64,000 nt of DNA from Lachnospiraceae bacterium (GTDB taxonomy: Bacteria > Bacillota > Clostridia > Lachnospirales > Lachnospiraceae): contig NBBL01000010.1 of assembly GCA_002892395.1 (NCBI GenBank), forward strand, positions 9 through 64,008, written 5' to 3'. Shown here one piece after another: positions 47,329 through 55,664 of the stretch; position 1 is the first letter of the stretch, and each line of letters opens with the position of its first letter. The notes beneath the pieces are model-generated. The model had not been told where the DNA came from. It ran no database searches and saw only the letters and a list, made by a program, of their open reading frames with translations. The position numbers and the translations under genes are program-made.

Positions 47329-48366
47329 TTACTCTTTTTCTCCGAGGGTCGGCGCATGTGCCTGTTCCGAAGCGCTCTTCGCTCCGTCGGATGGTTCCGT
47401 TCCTGCCGCTTGATCCGAACCTCTCCCATCGCCCTCAAAGTTCAGCCGCTCCTCTTCCACCACCAGCGGACGATGCATCACCCTTTGATTGATCGTCAAA
47501 ATGTACTCTCCCATCATGCCGATAAAAAAGATGATCACCGATCCCAGAAACAGCATGCCCACCAGCAATGGCACCAGCCCCGCCTGAAAGCGATCCCAGT
47601 ACAACAGCTTCATCACCAGATAAACCAGGGCAATGATGAGGCTCACCATCATCGTCAGCATGCCGACAAAGGTCGCGAGACGAAGTCCGAATTTTGTATA
47701 AGAGGTGACAGACAGCATACCTGCGTCATAAAGCTTGTAGAAATTGTTGCTGGTCTTGCCTGCGCGGCGCCTTGGCTGATCGTAAGGGATTTCTTTTCTC
47801 CGGTATCCCAGCTCCGCCACGATCCCCCGCAGAAAGGGTGTGGGATCATCCAGTTTTCGCAGCACCCGGATAAAGGACCGATCATAAAGTCCAAAGCCTG
47901 TAAAGTGCTCAATTTGATCCACCTCGGACAGACGCCGGATCCATTTGTAATACTGACTCCGAAGCCAGTACATGAGCGGCTTTTCCTCGCTGTGTGTCTT
48001 GATTCCCACTGCGATTCGGTACCCCTCCTCCCAGGCTCTGACATATTGCGGGATCATCGAAGGAGGATCCTGAAAGTCCGCTGCCATCAGCACCGTCGCA
48101 TCGCCGTCTGACTGCAGCATGGCATAATAAGGGGAATTGAACTGGCCGAAGTTCTTCGCGTTAAAGATCGCCTTAATGCGGCGGTTCTCCCTGCAAAGCT
48201 CACGGATTCTGCTGCGGGTTCCATCCTGTGAGTCGTTGTCGATCAGGAGAATCTCATAGTCGTATGTGGGAAGCTCGCGCCGGAAAATCTCGCCGACTGC
48301 TTCCGTAATCGGCCCCACATTTTCTTCTTCGTTGTAGCATGGAATGACCACACTGATTTTCTTCAT
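47329..48366 (-). CDS. Membrane-bound family 2 glycosyltransferase (DPM1/GtrB-like)
   Basis: A 345-residue enzyme with VVIPCYNEEENV, MAADFQDPP (metal site) and two C-terminal transmembrane helices (~230-255 and 265-290) as in GtrB/ArnC-type enzymes that load a sugar onto undecaprenyl phosphate. A 45-residue acidic tail (GSDQAAGTEPSDGAKSASEQ) is unusual. No GtrA-like flippase is adjacent. Downstream gene starts 16 bases later. Confidence 0.9.
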   Translation of the reverse strand: MKKISVVIPCYNEEENVGPITEAVGEIFRRELPTYDYEILLIDNDSQDGTRSRIRELCRENRRIKAIFNAKNFGQFNSPYYAMLQSDGDATVLMAADFQDPPSMIPQYVRAWEEGYRIAVGIKTHSEEKPLMYWLRSQYYKWIRRLSEVDQIEHFTGFGLYDRSFIRVLRKLDDPTPFLRGIVAELGYRRKEIPYDQPRRRAGKTSNNFYKLYDAGMLSVTSYTKFGLRLATFVGMLTMMVSLIIALVYLVMKLLYWDRFQAGLVPLLVGMLFLGSVIIFFIGMMGEYILTINQRVMHRPLVVEEERLNFEGDGRGSDQAAGTEPSDGAKSASEQAHAPTLGEKE

Positions 48367-48389
48367 CGCTGCTTCTCTCTTCCAATGGT

Positions 48390-49454
48390 TTAAACGCGCA
48401 CCATCACCTTAATCAAATTTCCAGGCTTATTGCGCATCAGCTCCAGCCCCTCGGCGACCCGCTCCAAGCCCTGCAGCTCATGGGTCACCATTTTGCCCGG
48501 GCAAATACGCCCATAGACCACCATGCGAAGCAGCCGCTCCATGCGCGAGCGCCCACCGCGGCAGAGCTCCAGCTTGATGGTCTTGCCTGCCATGCCCCGC
48601 CCACCGGAAAACTTCGGGATCGCAAGCCCTCCGTCCCCCGGATAATGCTTCAGATTGACCACTCTGCCGATCCCATAGCGCACCATGTCAACTGCATCCG
48701 AAAAGCTCCGGTCATCACCCCCGCAAATGATCACTGCATCTGCTCCGATTCCATCGGTGCGCTGCAGCACCTGCTCCACAATGGTTCCGTTGTGGTAATC
48801 CAGCAGCTCATTGGCGCCAAATTCCTTTGCCAAGGCAATTCCTGCAGGTCTGGTGCCCACTCCAAGGATGCGCGCCGCTCCCAACAAAGCAGCGCCCTGA
48901 ATCGCCATCAGTCCGATGGCGCCGATGCCAAGTACCACCACCGTGTCCCCCACTCGGATCTCTGCAGCTTCGGCTCCCGTAAAGCCGGTGGTCGCCACAT
49001 CCACGCACATCAGCGCGTCCTGCAAAGAAACGCCTTCCGGCACCTTTGCAAGTGTCGTATCCGCGTCGGCAATCGCAAAGCGCTCTGCAAATACACCCGG
49101 AATACTTCTCCCCAGGGCATTGCCGGAAAACGGCCGCCCGGCATGGCGGTCATTTCCCTCCTGAACGGAAGGCGCCCGCCAATCCGGCGTGATCGCAGGT
49201 ACCGCCACAAGATCTCCCGGCCGGAAATCTCTGACCCGGGAGGCAACTGCCGTAACCCGCGCCACACACTCATGCCCCAAAATCAGATTGGCGGGTTTTT
49301 CGGATCCGCTTCCGTAGACGGTATTGACATCGGAGGTGCAGGGTGAGACTGCCACCGGGGAAAGAATTGCTCCGTACGGTTCCGAAAGAAGCGGCTCCGG
49401 CGCATCCTCCGTCCACTCTGCATGACCTCTTTCTTTTAAAATATATGCCCGCAT
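48390..49454 (-). CDS. Zinc-dependent secondary-alcohol dehydrogenase (isopropanol dehydrogenase-like)
   Basis: A 354-residue MDR-family enzyme. The zinc ligands of Clostridium beijerinckii NADP-dependent alcohol dehydrogenase are all present with a shift of two: C39 (VSPCTSD), H61/E62 (LGHECV), D152 (CVDVATTGF). NADP determinants G200-T201-R202 and Y220 also match. Other motifs: GIGAIGLMAIQG, VTHELQGLE. ATG follows AGGAG. Placed among sugar genes, it more likely reduces a keto-sugar or a small ketone side chain than acts in solvent formation; that is inference. Confidence 0.88.
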   Translation of the reverse strand: MRAYILKERGHAEWTEDAPEPLLSEPYGAILSPVAVSPCTSDVNTVYGSGSEKPANLILGHECVARVTAVASRVRDFRPGDLVAVPAITPDWRAPSVQEGNDRHAGRPFSGNALGRSIPGVFAERFAIADADTTLAKVPEGVSLQDALMCVDVATTGFTGAEAAEIRVGDTVVVLGIGAIGLMAIQGAALLGAARILGVGTRPAGIALAKEFGANELLDYHNGTIVEQVLQRTDGIGADAVIICGGDDRSFSDAVDMVRYGIGRVVNLKHYPGDGGLAIPKFSGGRGMAGKTIKLELCRGGRSRMERLLRMVVYGRICPGKMVTHELQGLERVAEGLELMRNKPGNLIKVMVRV

Positions 49455-49457
49455 TCC

Positions 49458-50621
49458 CTACTCCTTTTCCCTCGGATCCATCTTCTCCAGCACATCCGTC
49501 TTAAGCGCCCAGATCCGGGTATCGGCAGGAAACGTGCTCCGAATCACCGTTTGGATTTCCTCCGTGTACCCCGGCGCCACAATAAGAATGGCATCCGGCG
49601 GGGATTTCCTTGCTTCTTCCGGGGAAACAATGGGGATATGGGATGCCGGTGCAATCTTCCCCTGCTTGAACGGTGCGGAATCAATGATGTAACACACCTC
49701 TCCCTGAAGCCCTGCAGTCGCACACAATGTAAAGCCCTGATGAGACGCCCCCCAGACAGCAAGTCTTTTCCCCTGATCCTTGAGCCGCCTAAGGAGAGAA
49801 CGCACTGCCTCCCCAATCTCTGCCTTCCTGGCTGCCAGCTCTGTAAGATCCGGTTTTTCGTACCTCTGCACCACCACGGACAGCGTGTCCCGGTTGATGC
49901 GTTCCCGCCTCAGAACACGGAAGCCGCATCGATTCATGAGAGAAGTCAGTGTCTCCATGGTAAAGTAGGAAAGGTGATCCGGAATCAGCTCATAGAAGCT
50001 TCGCTGCTCCAGAATGTACTCAAAGCTGGGGACTGTCAGCAGACCGTAGCCTCCCTCCGTCAGGTTGTTGGCAATGGCTCTCAGATAACCGCAGGGATCC
50101 GGCTGATGCTCCAGAAAGTTAAAGGAGGTGAACGCATCAAAGGGTCCGTTTGAAAAAAGCTGATCCTCCCGCTCCGGGTATTCCTGTGTCACGTTCAGTC
50201 CCTGCTGTCTCGCCTTCTCTGCCAGCTCCGGCTGATGCTCCATGCCAAAGGCCTGCACCGGATATTCCGCGAGAATGCGCAAAAATTCTCCCTGCCCGCA
50301 GCCGGCCTCCAGGATCCGCTTTCCCGTCAGACCGCAGTCTGCAATCCACTGCTCATACTGCGCTCTTCGGAGCGTCTCCATTGTTGAGGAATATCCGCCC
50401 GAACGAATCACATCCCGGTAGTACGGCACTGCCTTCCCTGAAAGCTGTACCAGACCGCAGCCCTTGCAGGCGCAAAGACGAATCGTGACTCCCCGTTCTG
50501 TATCCCGATCTCCGGGATCCGGCAAATGCTGCGCCGCCGCCGGCATGTTTTCAATTGTGAGTAACGGCTCCTCATAGAGCGGTGCGCCGCAGGCAATGCA
50601 AGTTCTCATCCCCAATTTCAT
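49458..50621 (-). CDS. SAM-dependent sugar C-methyltransferase-like protein
   Basis: A 387-residue protein with the three-part layout of deoxysugar C-methyltransferases: N-terminal zinc motif (C8, C11, C50/C52, C55), SAM-binding core with ILEAGCGQGEF near 104 and FNFLEHQPDP, and a C-terminal NAD-fold-like domain (LAVWGASHQGF, YIIDSAPFKQGK). The family (TylC3, NovU) methylates C3 or C5 of NDP-4-keto-6-deoxysugars. ATG 50621 has GGGAG at seven bases; a TTG at 50645 is possible. The substrate here is unknown. Confidence 0.85.
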   Translation of the reverse strand: MKLGMRTCIACGAPLYEEPLLTIENMPAAAQHLPDPGDRDTERGVTIRLCACKGCGLVQLSGKAVPYYRDVIRSGGYSSTMETLRRAQYEQWIADCGLTGKRILEAGCGQGEFLRILAEYPVQAFGMEHQPELAEKARQQGLNVTQEYPEREDQLFSNGPFDAFTSFNFLEHQPDPCGYLRAIANNLTEGGYGLLTVPSFEYILEQRSFYELIPDHLSYFTMETLTSLMNRCGFRVLRRERINRDTLSVVVQRYEKPDLTELAARKAEIGEAVRSLLRRLKDQGKRLAVWGASHQGFTLCATAGLQGEVCYIIDSAPFKQGKIAPASHIPIVSPEEARKSPPDAILIVAPGYTEEIQTVIRSTFPADTRIWALKTDVLEKMDPREKE

Positions 50622-50651
50622 TTCCATGCTCCCATCCGGTCTCAAACCCTT

Positions 50652-51671
50652 TTATTCCTGCTTCTCCATTCGCACTTCCTGTTTCAAAAGCCCCCGAATT
50701 CCTGCCTCAAAGCTGATTTCCGGTCTCCATCCGATTGCCTCCCGGAGCTTGGAACAGTCCGGCATAAGATAGGGTGTCCCCTCCGGTCCCGCAGGTCGCT
50801 TTGCAAAGCGGCAGCAGGTCTCCGGATTCCGATTCGCCAGGGCAAATACCTCCCGGACGAAGGCACATAACGGCCTCGGTTGCCCGCTTCCGATATTATA
50901 GACAGAAGAACCCGCCGAATCCGGCTCCCGGTCGGATACCGGCTTCCTCTCAGCGGGTACAAGCGGCTCCTCGGTAAGTCGAACCACAGCTCGGGCACAG
51001 TCATCCACATGAAGAAAATCCCACTGCTGGCGGCAAGGTCCAAAGGTCGTTACTTCACCTGCGGTTGCGCCCCGCACAGCAGTGCTGATCAGCGTTGTTT
51101 CGTGATCACCTGACCCATAGAGGCTGAAGATACGAAGATGACAGTATCGGAGCTTCCGCTCCGCAGCCAGCGATGACGCCTCCTTCCAAACCCGGAGCTT
51201 GGCCTTCCCGTATTCCGAAATCGGACGGCATACCGCCTCCTCCCGAATCGGCGCACCGCTGCAAAGTCCCTGCTGCACCCGCTCCAGCGTCACACCATAC
51301 TCCGCCTGGGATCCGGAAAACAGAAAACGACCACAGGAGCAGTCCGCGGAAAAGCGCAGTAAATTCAACGTGGCACGCACGTTTTCATCCTGAATTCCGC
51401 GGTTCATTCTTCCGTCTGCCCCGACTCCTGACCAGGCCAGGTGAATGCAGGCATCAAAGCGATGGATTCCCTCCTCCCGGAGTTGTTTCCCCACTGCCTC
51501 AATGTCACTCATATCCCCGGGCAGAACCCGGATTTGGCGGATCACCTCCGCTCCCAGCTTGCACATTGAGAGCGGTCGGATCAGCGCGATGACTTCATGT
51601 CCGCCCCACAGCAGCTCCCGCAGCACAGATTTCCCCAGAAAGCTGGTCCCACCGGTCAAAAAAATCCTCAA
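50652..51671 (-). CDS. NAD-dependent epimerase/dehydratase (extended SDR)
   Basis: A 339-residue Rossmann enzyme with TGGTSFLG (6-13), LAWSG, the catalytic serine in FSGSQAEYG and Y154-x3-K158 (SEYGKAKL), then FGPCRQQWDFLHVDDCA, all of extended SDR sugar epimerases/reductases. TTG start, overlapping the upstream stop as TTGA, leaves no room for another start before the glycine motif. Likely 4-ketosugar reductase or epimerase in the local pathway. Confidence 0.9.
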   Translation of the reverse strand: MRIFLTGGTSFLGKSVLRELLWGGHEVIALIRPLSMCKLGAEVIRQIRVLPGDMSDIEAVGKQLREEGIHRFDACIHLAWSGVGADGRMNRGIQDENVRATLNLLRFSADCSCGRFLFSGSQAEYGVTLERVQQGLCSGAPIREEAVCRPISEYGKAKLRVWKEASSLAAERKLRYCHLRIFSLYGSGDHETTLISTAVRGATAGEVTTFGPCRQQWDFLHVDDCARAVVRLTEEPLVPAERKPVSDREPDSAGSSVYNIGSGQPRPLCAFVREVFALANRNPETCCRFAKRPAGPEGTPYLMPDCSKLREAIGWRPEISFEAGIRGLLKQEVRMEKQE

Positions 51672-53605
51672 TGCTTCATTCTCGGAACAATCATATTCCG
51701 CTCCATTTCTTCTTCTGAAAGGAAGGGCGTCAAGTCCTCCAGAGGCGGACTGATCATCGTGCCGTCCGGCAGCTTTTTCGCAGAGGACTTCGGTTCAAAG
51801 TTCTGGTCGGTATCCACAAACGCCTCGCAAAAAGCCGGTCCTTCTGTATTCAAGGTCGCTTCCACCGCCGCCGCAAGCTCAGAGTTGTGCCGCGCCTCGA
51901 AATACGGATACCCGAAGGCAGCGCAGAGCTTTTTAAAGTCGGGAAAGCTCAAGTCACCGCTGTCAGAGCCGATGCCCACCAGCTTCTGATCTCCGAAGTA
52001 ATTCCGCTCCGTCTGTCGAATGCTGTGATATCCGTCGTTGTTGATCAGAAATATCTTAATCGGCATACCGGCACCAATGATCGTCTGCAGCTCCTGCAGA
52101 TTCATCATGATGCTTCCATCGCCTGTCACCAGTATGATATCCCGTTCATAGCGGGGATCATCCACATTTGCCATGTGCGCGCCGATGGCGGCCGGCAAAT
52201 CATATCCCATGGATGCAATCGCCGAATTGGAGATGAAGCGCTGTCCTTTTTTGATGTGATAGGCATGACCGCCGACGACACAGGCGGATCCGTTGCCTAC
52301 GACAGTAATGGTATTCTCCCGCACCCGGCTGCTGATTGCTTCAATGTACGCATAGACATTGGCAGGCCTGTCATCCGGTACCATTCGATGCTTGTTTTGA
52401 ACCACGGGGTAACTACGCTTCCATTCGGCGCAGGTCTCCCGCCAGCTCATTCCCCTCAGTCCCTTTCCCCCCTTCCAGATGGGCGTCTCCTCGCTGTCCA
52501 GTGCCCGATCCAGCGCCGTCAGAAGCTCCTTGGCGTCCGCATGAACCGGCATGGACACGTGGATGGTCGGCTTTTTCAGCTCTTCCTTGTCGATATCGTT
52601 CACAATGGTATAGGCCTCCCGCGCCCATCCCTTGCTGTTAAAGCCGACCTGACGCACACTGAGGCGGGATCCGACCGAGAAGACCAGATCTGCGTTCTGT
52701 ACGGCAAAATTGCCGGGGCGGTCTCCGAAATTGCCGGGGCGTCCGGCGTAGAGCGGATCCTCGTCCGGAAGGCAGTCCTCGCTGTCCCATCCGACGACCA
52801 CCGGAATTCCCAGCTTTCTCACCACCGACAGAAATTCATCGTGGGCATCTGCGATGCGGATACCGTTCCCTGCATTCAAAACAGGTCTTTCCGCCGCCCG
52901 TATTTTTTCTATGATCTCCCGTACTGTGTGTTCCGAAACACTGCGGGGCAGCAGCGGACGGTACTCCCCCCGTCCGGCATCATCCTCCTTGATTTTGTGA
53001 TCCGAAGGTGCGCTCCATCCGTCGCCTCCCCTGCAGTAATTATCCGCATCAAACCCGATGAGCTGCTCCGTCTCAATGTAGCTTCCCTGTACGTCCAACG
53101 GGATATCCAGCCAGGTCGGACCGGGTCTTCCGTTCGAGGCGAGAAACAGAGCCTTTTCCAGGCAGTAGCGGATGCGAAGCGGATCGATCACCATCTCACA
53201 GTACTTGGTCATCGATCGAACCGCAGTGCAAATATCAAATTCCTGATCCCCCATTGCGCGGATCCGCACACCGGAGGAACGGGCTGTCCAATCGTAACGG
53301 ATCTGCCCGGAGAGCACGAACATGGGAATGGAATCCAGCCATCCGCCGACCACTCCGGTCAGCGCGTTGGTACCGCCCGGCCCTGTGGTGACACAAACCG
53401 CAGCCGGTCTGTGATTGATCCGGGCGTAGCACTCCGCCGCGATCGCAGAAGCCTGCTCATGGTGGTTATAGGTCACCGTCAGTCCTTCCTCATGTCCCAG
53501 CGCGTTGTTTAAGTGCATGGCACCGCCGCCCACAACACTGAATGCACGGGTAATACCGCTCTCCACAAGTTTTTTTGAAATATAATTACTCAGCTTCACG
53601 CGCAT
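51668..53605 (-). CDS. Thiamine-diphosphate enzyme of the acetolactate synthase family
   Basis: A 645-residue enzyme with N-terminal pyrimidine-binding domain (catalytic Glu50 in NHHEQASAIA), central domain (RPGNFAVQNADL) and C-terminal ThDP motif GDGS...NND (about 495-524). It is ~70 residues longer than AHAS large subunits and has no regulatory small subunit gene nearby. Homologues in polysaccharide loci include YerE, which adds a two-carbon unit from pyruvate to a 4-ketosugar. ATG 53605 follows GGAGG; the upstream open frame contains the promoter. First gene of the polysaccharide operon. Confidence 0.9.
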   Translation of the reverse strand: MRVKLSNYISKKLVESGITRAFSVVGGGAMHLNNALGHEEGLTVTYNHHEQASAIAAECYARINHRPAAVCVTTGPGGTNALTGVVGGWLDSIPMFVLSGQIRYDWTARSSGVRIRAMGDQEFDICTAVRSMTKYCEMVIDPLRIRYCLEKALFLASNGRPGPTWLDIPLDVQGSYIETEQLIGFDADNYCRGGDGWSAPSDHKIKEDDAGRGEYRPLLPRSVSEHTVREIIEKIRAAERPVLNAGNGIRIADAHDEFLSVVRKLGIPVVVGWDSEDCLPDEDPLYAGRPGNFGDRPGNFAVQNADLVFSVGSRLSVRQVGFNSKGWAREAYTIVNDIDKEELKKPTIHVSMPVHADAKELLTALDRALDSEETPIWKGGKGLRGMSWRETCAEWKRSYPVVQNKHRMVPDDRPANVYAYIEAISSRVRENTITVVGNGSACVVGGHAYHIKKGQRFISNSAIASMGYDLPAAIGAHMANVDDPRYERDIILVTGDGSIMMNLQELQTIIGAGMPIKIFLINNDGYHSIRQTERNYFGDQKLVGIGSDSGDLSFPDFKKLCAAFGYPYFEARHNSELAAAVEATLNTEGPAFCEAFVDTDQNFEPKSSAKKLPDGTMISPPLEDLTPFLSEEEMERNMIVPRMKH

Positions 53606-53672
53606 CGCTTCCTCCGTTCCGTGAGGCATCCTGTTCCCGACACAGCCCCGCAGAATTTTTTTATACGGATCA

Positions 53673-53701
53673 AGTATAGACCATTCTCCGTTTTCCCGCA
53701 A
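53673..53701 (-). promoter_or_regulatory. Promoter of the polysaccharide operon
   Basis: TTGCGG (-35), exactly 17 bases, TATACT (-10) on the minus strand, about 68 bases before the ThDP-enzyme start. Being inside the open frame upstream, it also supports the shorter start. Confidence 0.7.
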
Positions 53702-53786
53702 TCTTGATCCGGCGTTTTCCCCCTCTGCAGCTTTGCAGGGAACCGGGAATCAACCTTACAATCTTCTTACGCTATCCCAAAGCCCC

Positions 53787-53814
53787 TTTCCTTAAAAGGA
53801 AAACTTGCTATAAT
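53787..53814 (+). promoter_or_regulatory. Extended -10 promoter with inverted repeat
   Basis: TG-C-TATAAT (53806-53814) is preceded by a perfect inverted repeat TTTCCTT-aa-AAGGAAA (53787-53802), centred between -10 and -35. No -35 box is evident. The repeat may bind a regulator of the small cell-wall-binding gene and perhaps of the divergent polysaccharide operon. Confidence 0.65.
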
Positions 53815-53844
53815 AAGCGTAGACCAAAGGAAGGAGGGCTGATC

Positions 53845-54204
53845 ATGCGAATTTCAAAATTTTATCGTGTGTTCCTGCTCGCAGCAGTCCTTTCTCTCTC
53901 TCAGATGATTCCGGCTTTCGCGGCGCACAAGGTTCTTGACAGCAGCAGCTATGTTCTTTCTGAGACAGCAGAAGGTGCACATATCTGTACCGGAAAAGAC
54001 GGCAAGGCGGTGACAGGCTGGATTGCGGACACCAACGGAAATCTCTATTACTACAAAAAGGGAGCCATGGATTTCGGATGGGATAAGATCATGGGGGAAT
54101 GGTACTACTTTGATCCCGACACAGGAATCCTGGCTGTCAATACCAAGGTCTTAAACTATGAGGTTGATGAAGACGGAAAAATGGTCAAAATCCACGAGTG
54201 GTGA
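53845..54204 (+). CDS. Small exported cell-wall-binding-repeat protein
   Basis: A 119-residue protein with a signal peptide (VFLLAAVLSLSQMIPAFAA, cut near residue 26) and one to two cell-wall/choline-binding-type repeats (TGWIADTNGNLYYYKKGAMD, GEWYYFDPDTG). It ends with VDEDGKMVKIHEW. There is no catalytic domain. ATG follows AGGAGGG. Single-gene unit with own promoter and terminator, convergent with a larger protein of the same repeat class. Confidence 0.9.
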   Translation: MRISKFYRVFLLAAVLSLSQMIPAFAAHKVLDSSSYVLSETAEGAHICTGKDGKAVTGWIADTNGNLYYYKKGAMDFGWDKIMGEWYYFDPDTGILAVNTKVLNYEVDEDGKMVKIHEW

Positions 54205-54242
54205 CCGCACCCCATGTTCCTGTCGATTTGTCTTCGCCCTTT

Positions 54243-54272
54243 GAGCTCGCACCGTCGAGCTCTTTTTTATTT
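54243..54272 (+). terminator. Terminator of the small cell-wall-binding gene
   Basis: Stem GAGCTCG / CGAGCTC followed by TTTTTTATTTT. The T-tract overlaps the last bases of the convergent gene. Confidence 0.85.
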
Positions 54273-55520
54273 TCTCCAAATGCCGTTTTCATCTACAAAA
54301 AAAGTCCCGATCACTGTATTTCTGGCCATCTTCCCGCTATTCTCATCAAAATAAAACCATGCTCCGTTCACCTCTGTCCACCCGGCGGCCCGCTGTCCCA
54401 AAGAATTGACAAACCAAGTGGAATCGCCCTGGGTTAGAAATCGGTTCTCTGCCATGACACCGTAATCCGCCGCGGAAGCATCCTCCTTCAGATAATACCA
54501 GCGTTCATTCACATTCTGCCAGCCGGTCAGCATCGCTCCGGAGGGACCCAGATAATACCAACCTGAGGCGGTCTTAACCCAGCCAGTCTGCATTTTCCCA
54601 TTTGCGTCAAAATAGTACCATGCTCCCAGCACCGATTCCCATCCGTTTTTCTTCCATGACTGATCCGGGAAGCGATAGTACCACGTGCCGTTCTGATTGA
54701 TCCATCCCACCGCTCCCGTTTTCAACATCTCTTCTTCGCCCTCGGAGGTGCTGTCCCAAATGGCGCCGGAGCCATCTGACACCTGCGCTTGCGCCAGGCT
54801 GTATGCCTCCGACTCCTCCCACTTTGACTGCTTTCCGGAGCGCTGCTCTTCTTCCGTGTGGGCGACGGTACGAACCATGAAACGGTACTGCCCGGCCCGG
54901 GTCATATAGGGATAAAAATTGTAGGAGGTTCCGGCATAGTCACGAACCCGCTTAATCACACCTTCGCCTCGCTTTAAAATCAACTCATAATAGCCGCTTC
55001 CGCCGTCTGCCTCTGTCCAGCTCCCGAGACCGATGGCGCCCTGCTGCCACCTTACATCCTCCGGTGCCTCAAACACGCCCCTGACACCGGAAAGACGCAG
55101 CGTAACAGAGAGTCTCCCCGAAGAGCGGCTCACACTGGTCACCTCCGCATCGCTCCCTCTGAGCCTGACGTCTTCTTTGCCAAAGCCTCTTTTAAACATG
55201 CGCTGGTCGTCCAGCGGTTCCAGCACTGTCCTGATTTGAATTTCCCGGCCCACCGAAAGGTCTCTTGCCTTTCCGGCAGTAATTCTCGCGGATTCCAGTG
55301 CGTATTGCTCGGAGTTAACCCAAACTCCAATTTCCCCGTCTGCCGGCTCCCCCTCCACCAGATCATTCCGGCTGAGGGAATCTCCTGCTCGCACCCTGCT
55401 TTTTACATAAATCGTGACGCTGCCAATCTGTTTCCTTTCGGCTCCATATGCCGGTACCCATAGGAAGCAGGCAAACACAAGCGCTGCCATCAGTAACACC
55501 CGGTATCCATTTCGTCTCAT
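54267..55520 (-). CDS. Exported protein with C-terminal cell-wall-binding repeats
   Basis: A 417-residue protein with a signal peptide (LLMAALVFACFLWVPAYG), two beta-rich domains (~30-250; IYVKSRVRAGDSLS, RLSVTLRLSGVRG, YYELILKRGEG) and about six aromatic-glycine repeats from residue ~275 (GWINQNGTWYYR, GWESVLGAWYYFDANGK, GWVKTASGWYYLGPSG, GWQNVNERWYYLK, GWTEVNGAWFYFDENSGK). No enzyme domain is recognised, so it is a surface protein, not a proven amidase. ATG follows AGGAG. Confidence 0.9.
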   Translation of the reverse strand: MRRNGYRVLLMAALVFACFLWVPAYGAERKQIGSVTIYVKSRVRAGDSLSRNDLVEGEPADGEIGVWVNSEQYALESARITAGKARDLSVGREIQIRTVLEPLDDQRMFKRGFGKEDVRLRGSDAEVTSVSRSSGRLSVTLRLSGVRGVFEAPEDVRWQQGAIGLGSWTEADGGSGYYELILKRGEGVIKRVRDYAGTSYNFYPYMTRAGQYRFMVRTVAHTEEEQRSGKQSKWEESEAYSLAQAQVSDGSGAIWDSTSEGEEEMLKTGAVGWINQNGTWYYRFPDQSWKKNGWESVLGAWYYFDANGKMQTGWVKTASGWYYLGPSGAMLTGWQNVNERWYYLKEDASAADYGVMAENRFLTQGDSTWFVNSLGQRAAGWTEVNGAWFYFDENSGKMARNTVIGTFFVDENGIWRK

Positions 55521-55591
55521 CCCTGGCTCCTTTCTATCCTCCTGTCATGATGGTAACACATCCAGCCGATGGAACCATAGTGATTTTTATC

Positions 55592-55627
55592 AAAAGGCGG
55601 CGGAGAATCTCTTCTCCGCCGCCTTTT
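55592..55627. terminator. Terminator of the ribosomal protein operon (after rplQ)
   Basis: A perfect 16-bp stem AAAAGGCGGCGGAGAA / TTCTCCGCCGCCTTTT with a TCTC loop, 38 bases past rplQ; the A/T ends allow termination in both directions. Confidence 0.85.
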
Positions 55628-55664
55628 CTATTTCTGTCAGCTTCTGTGACCGAAATCACGCCCG

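Noticed and set aside
51668-53605. Acetohydroxyacid synthase (ilvB) for branched-chain amino acids
   Set aside because: It is longer than IlvB, has no ilvN or other ilv genes nearby, and sits at the head of a polysaccharide operon; the sugar-related AHAS-like family fits better.
54267-55520. N-acetylmuramoyl-L-alanine amidase
   Set aside because: Only the wall-binding repeats are shared with such enzymes; no amidase domain is visible.
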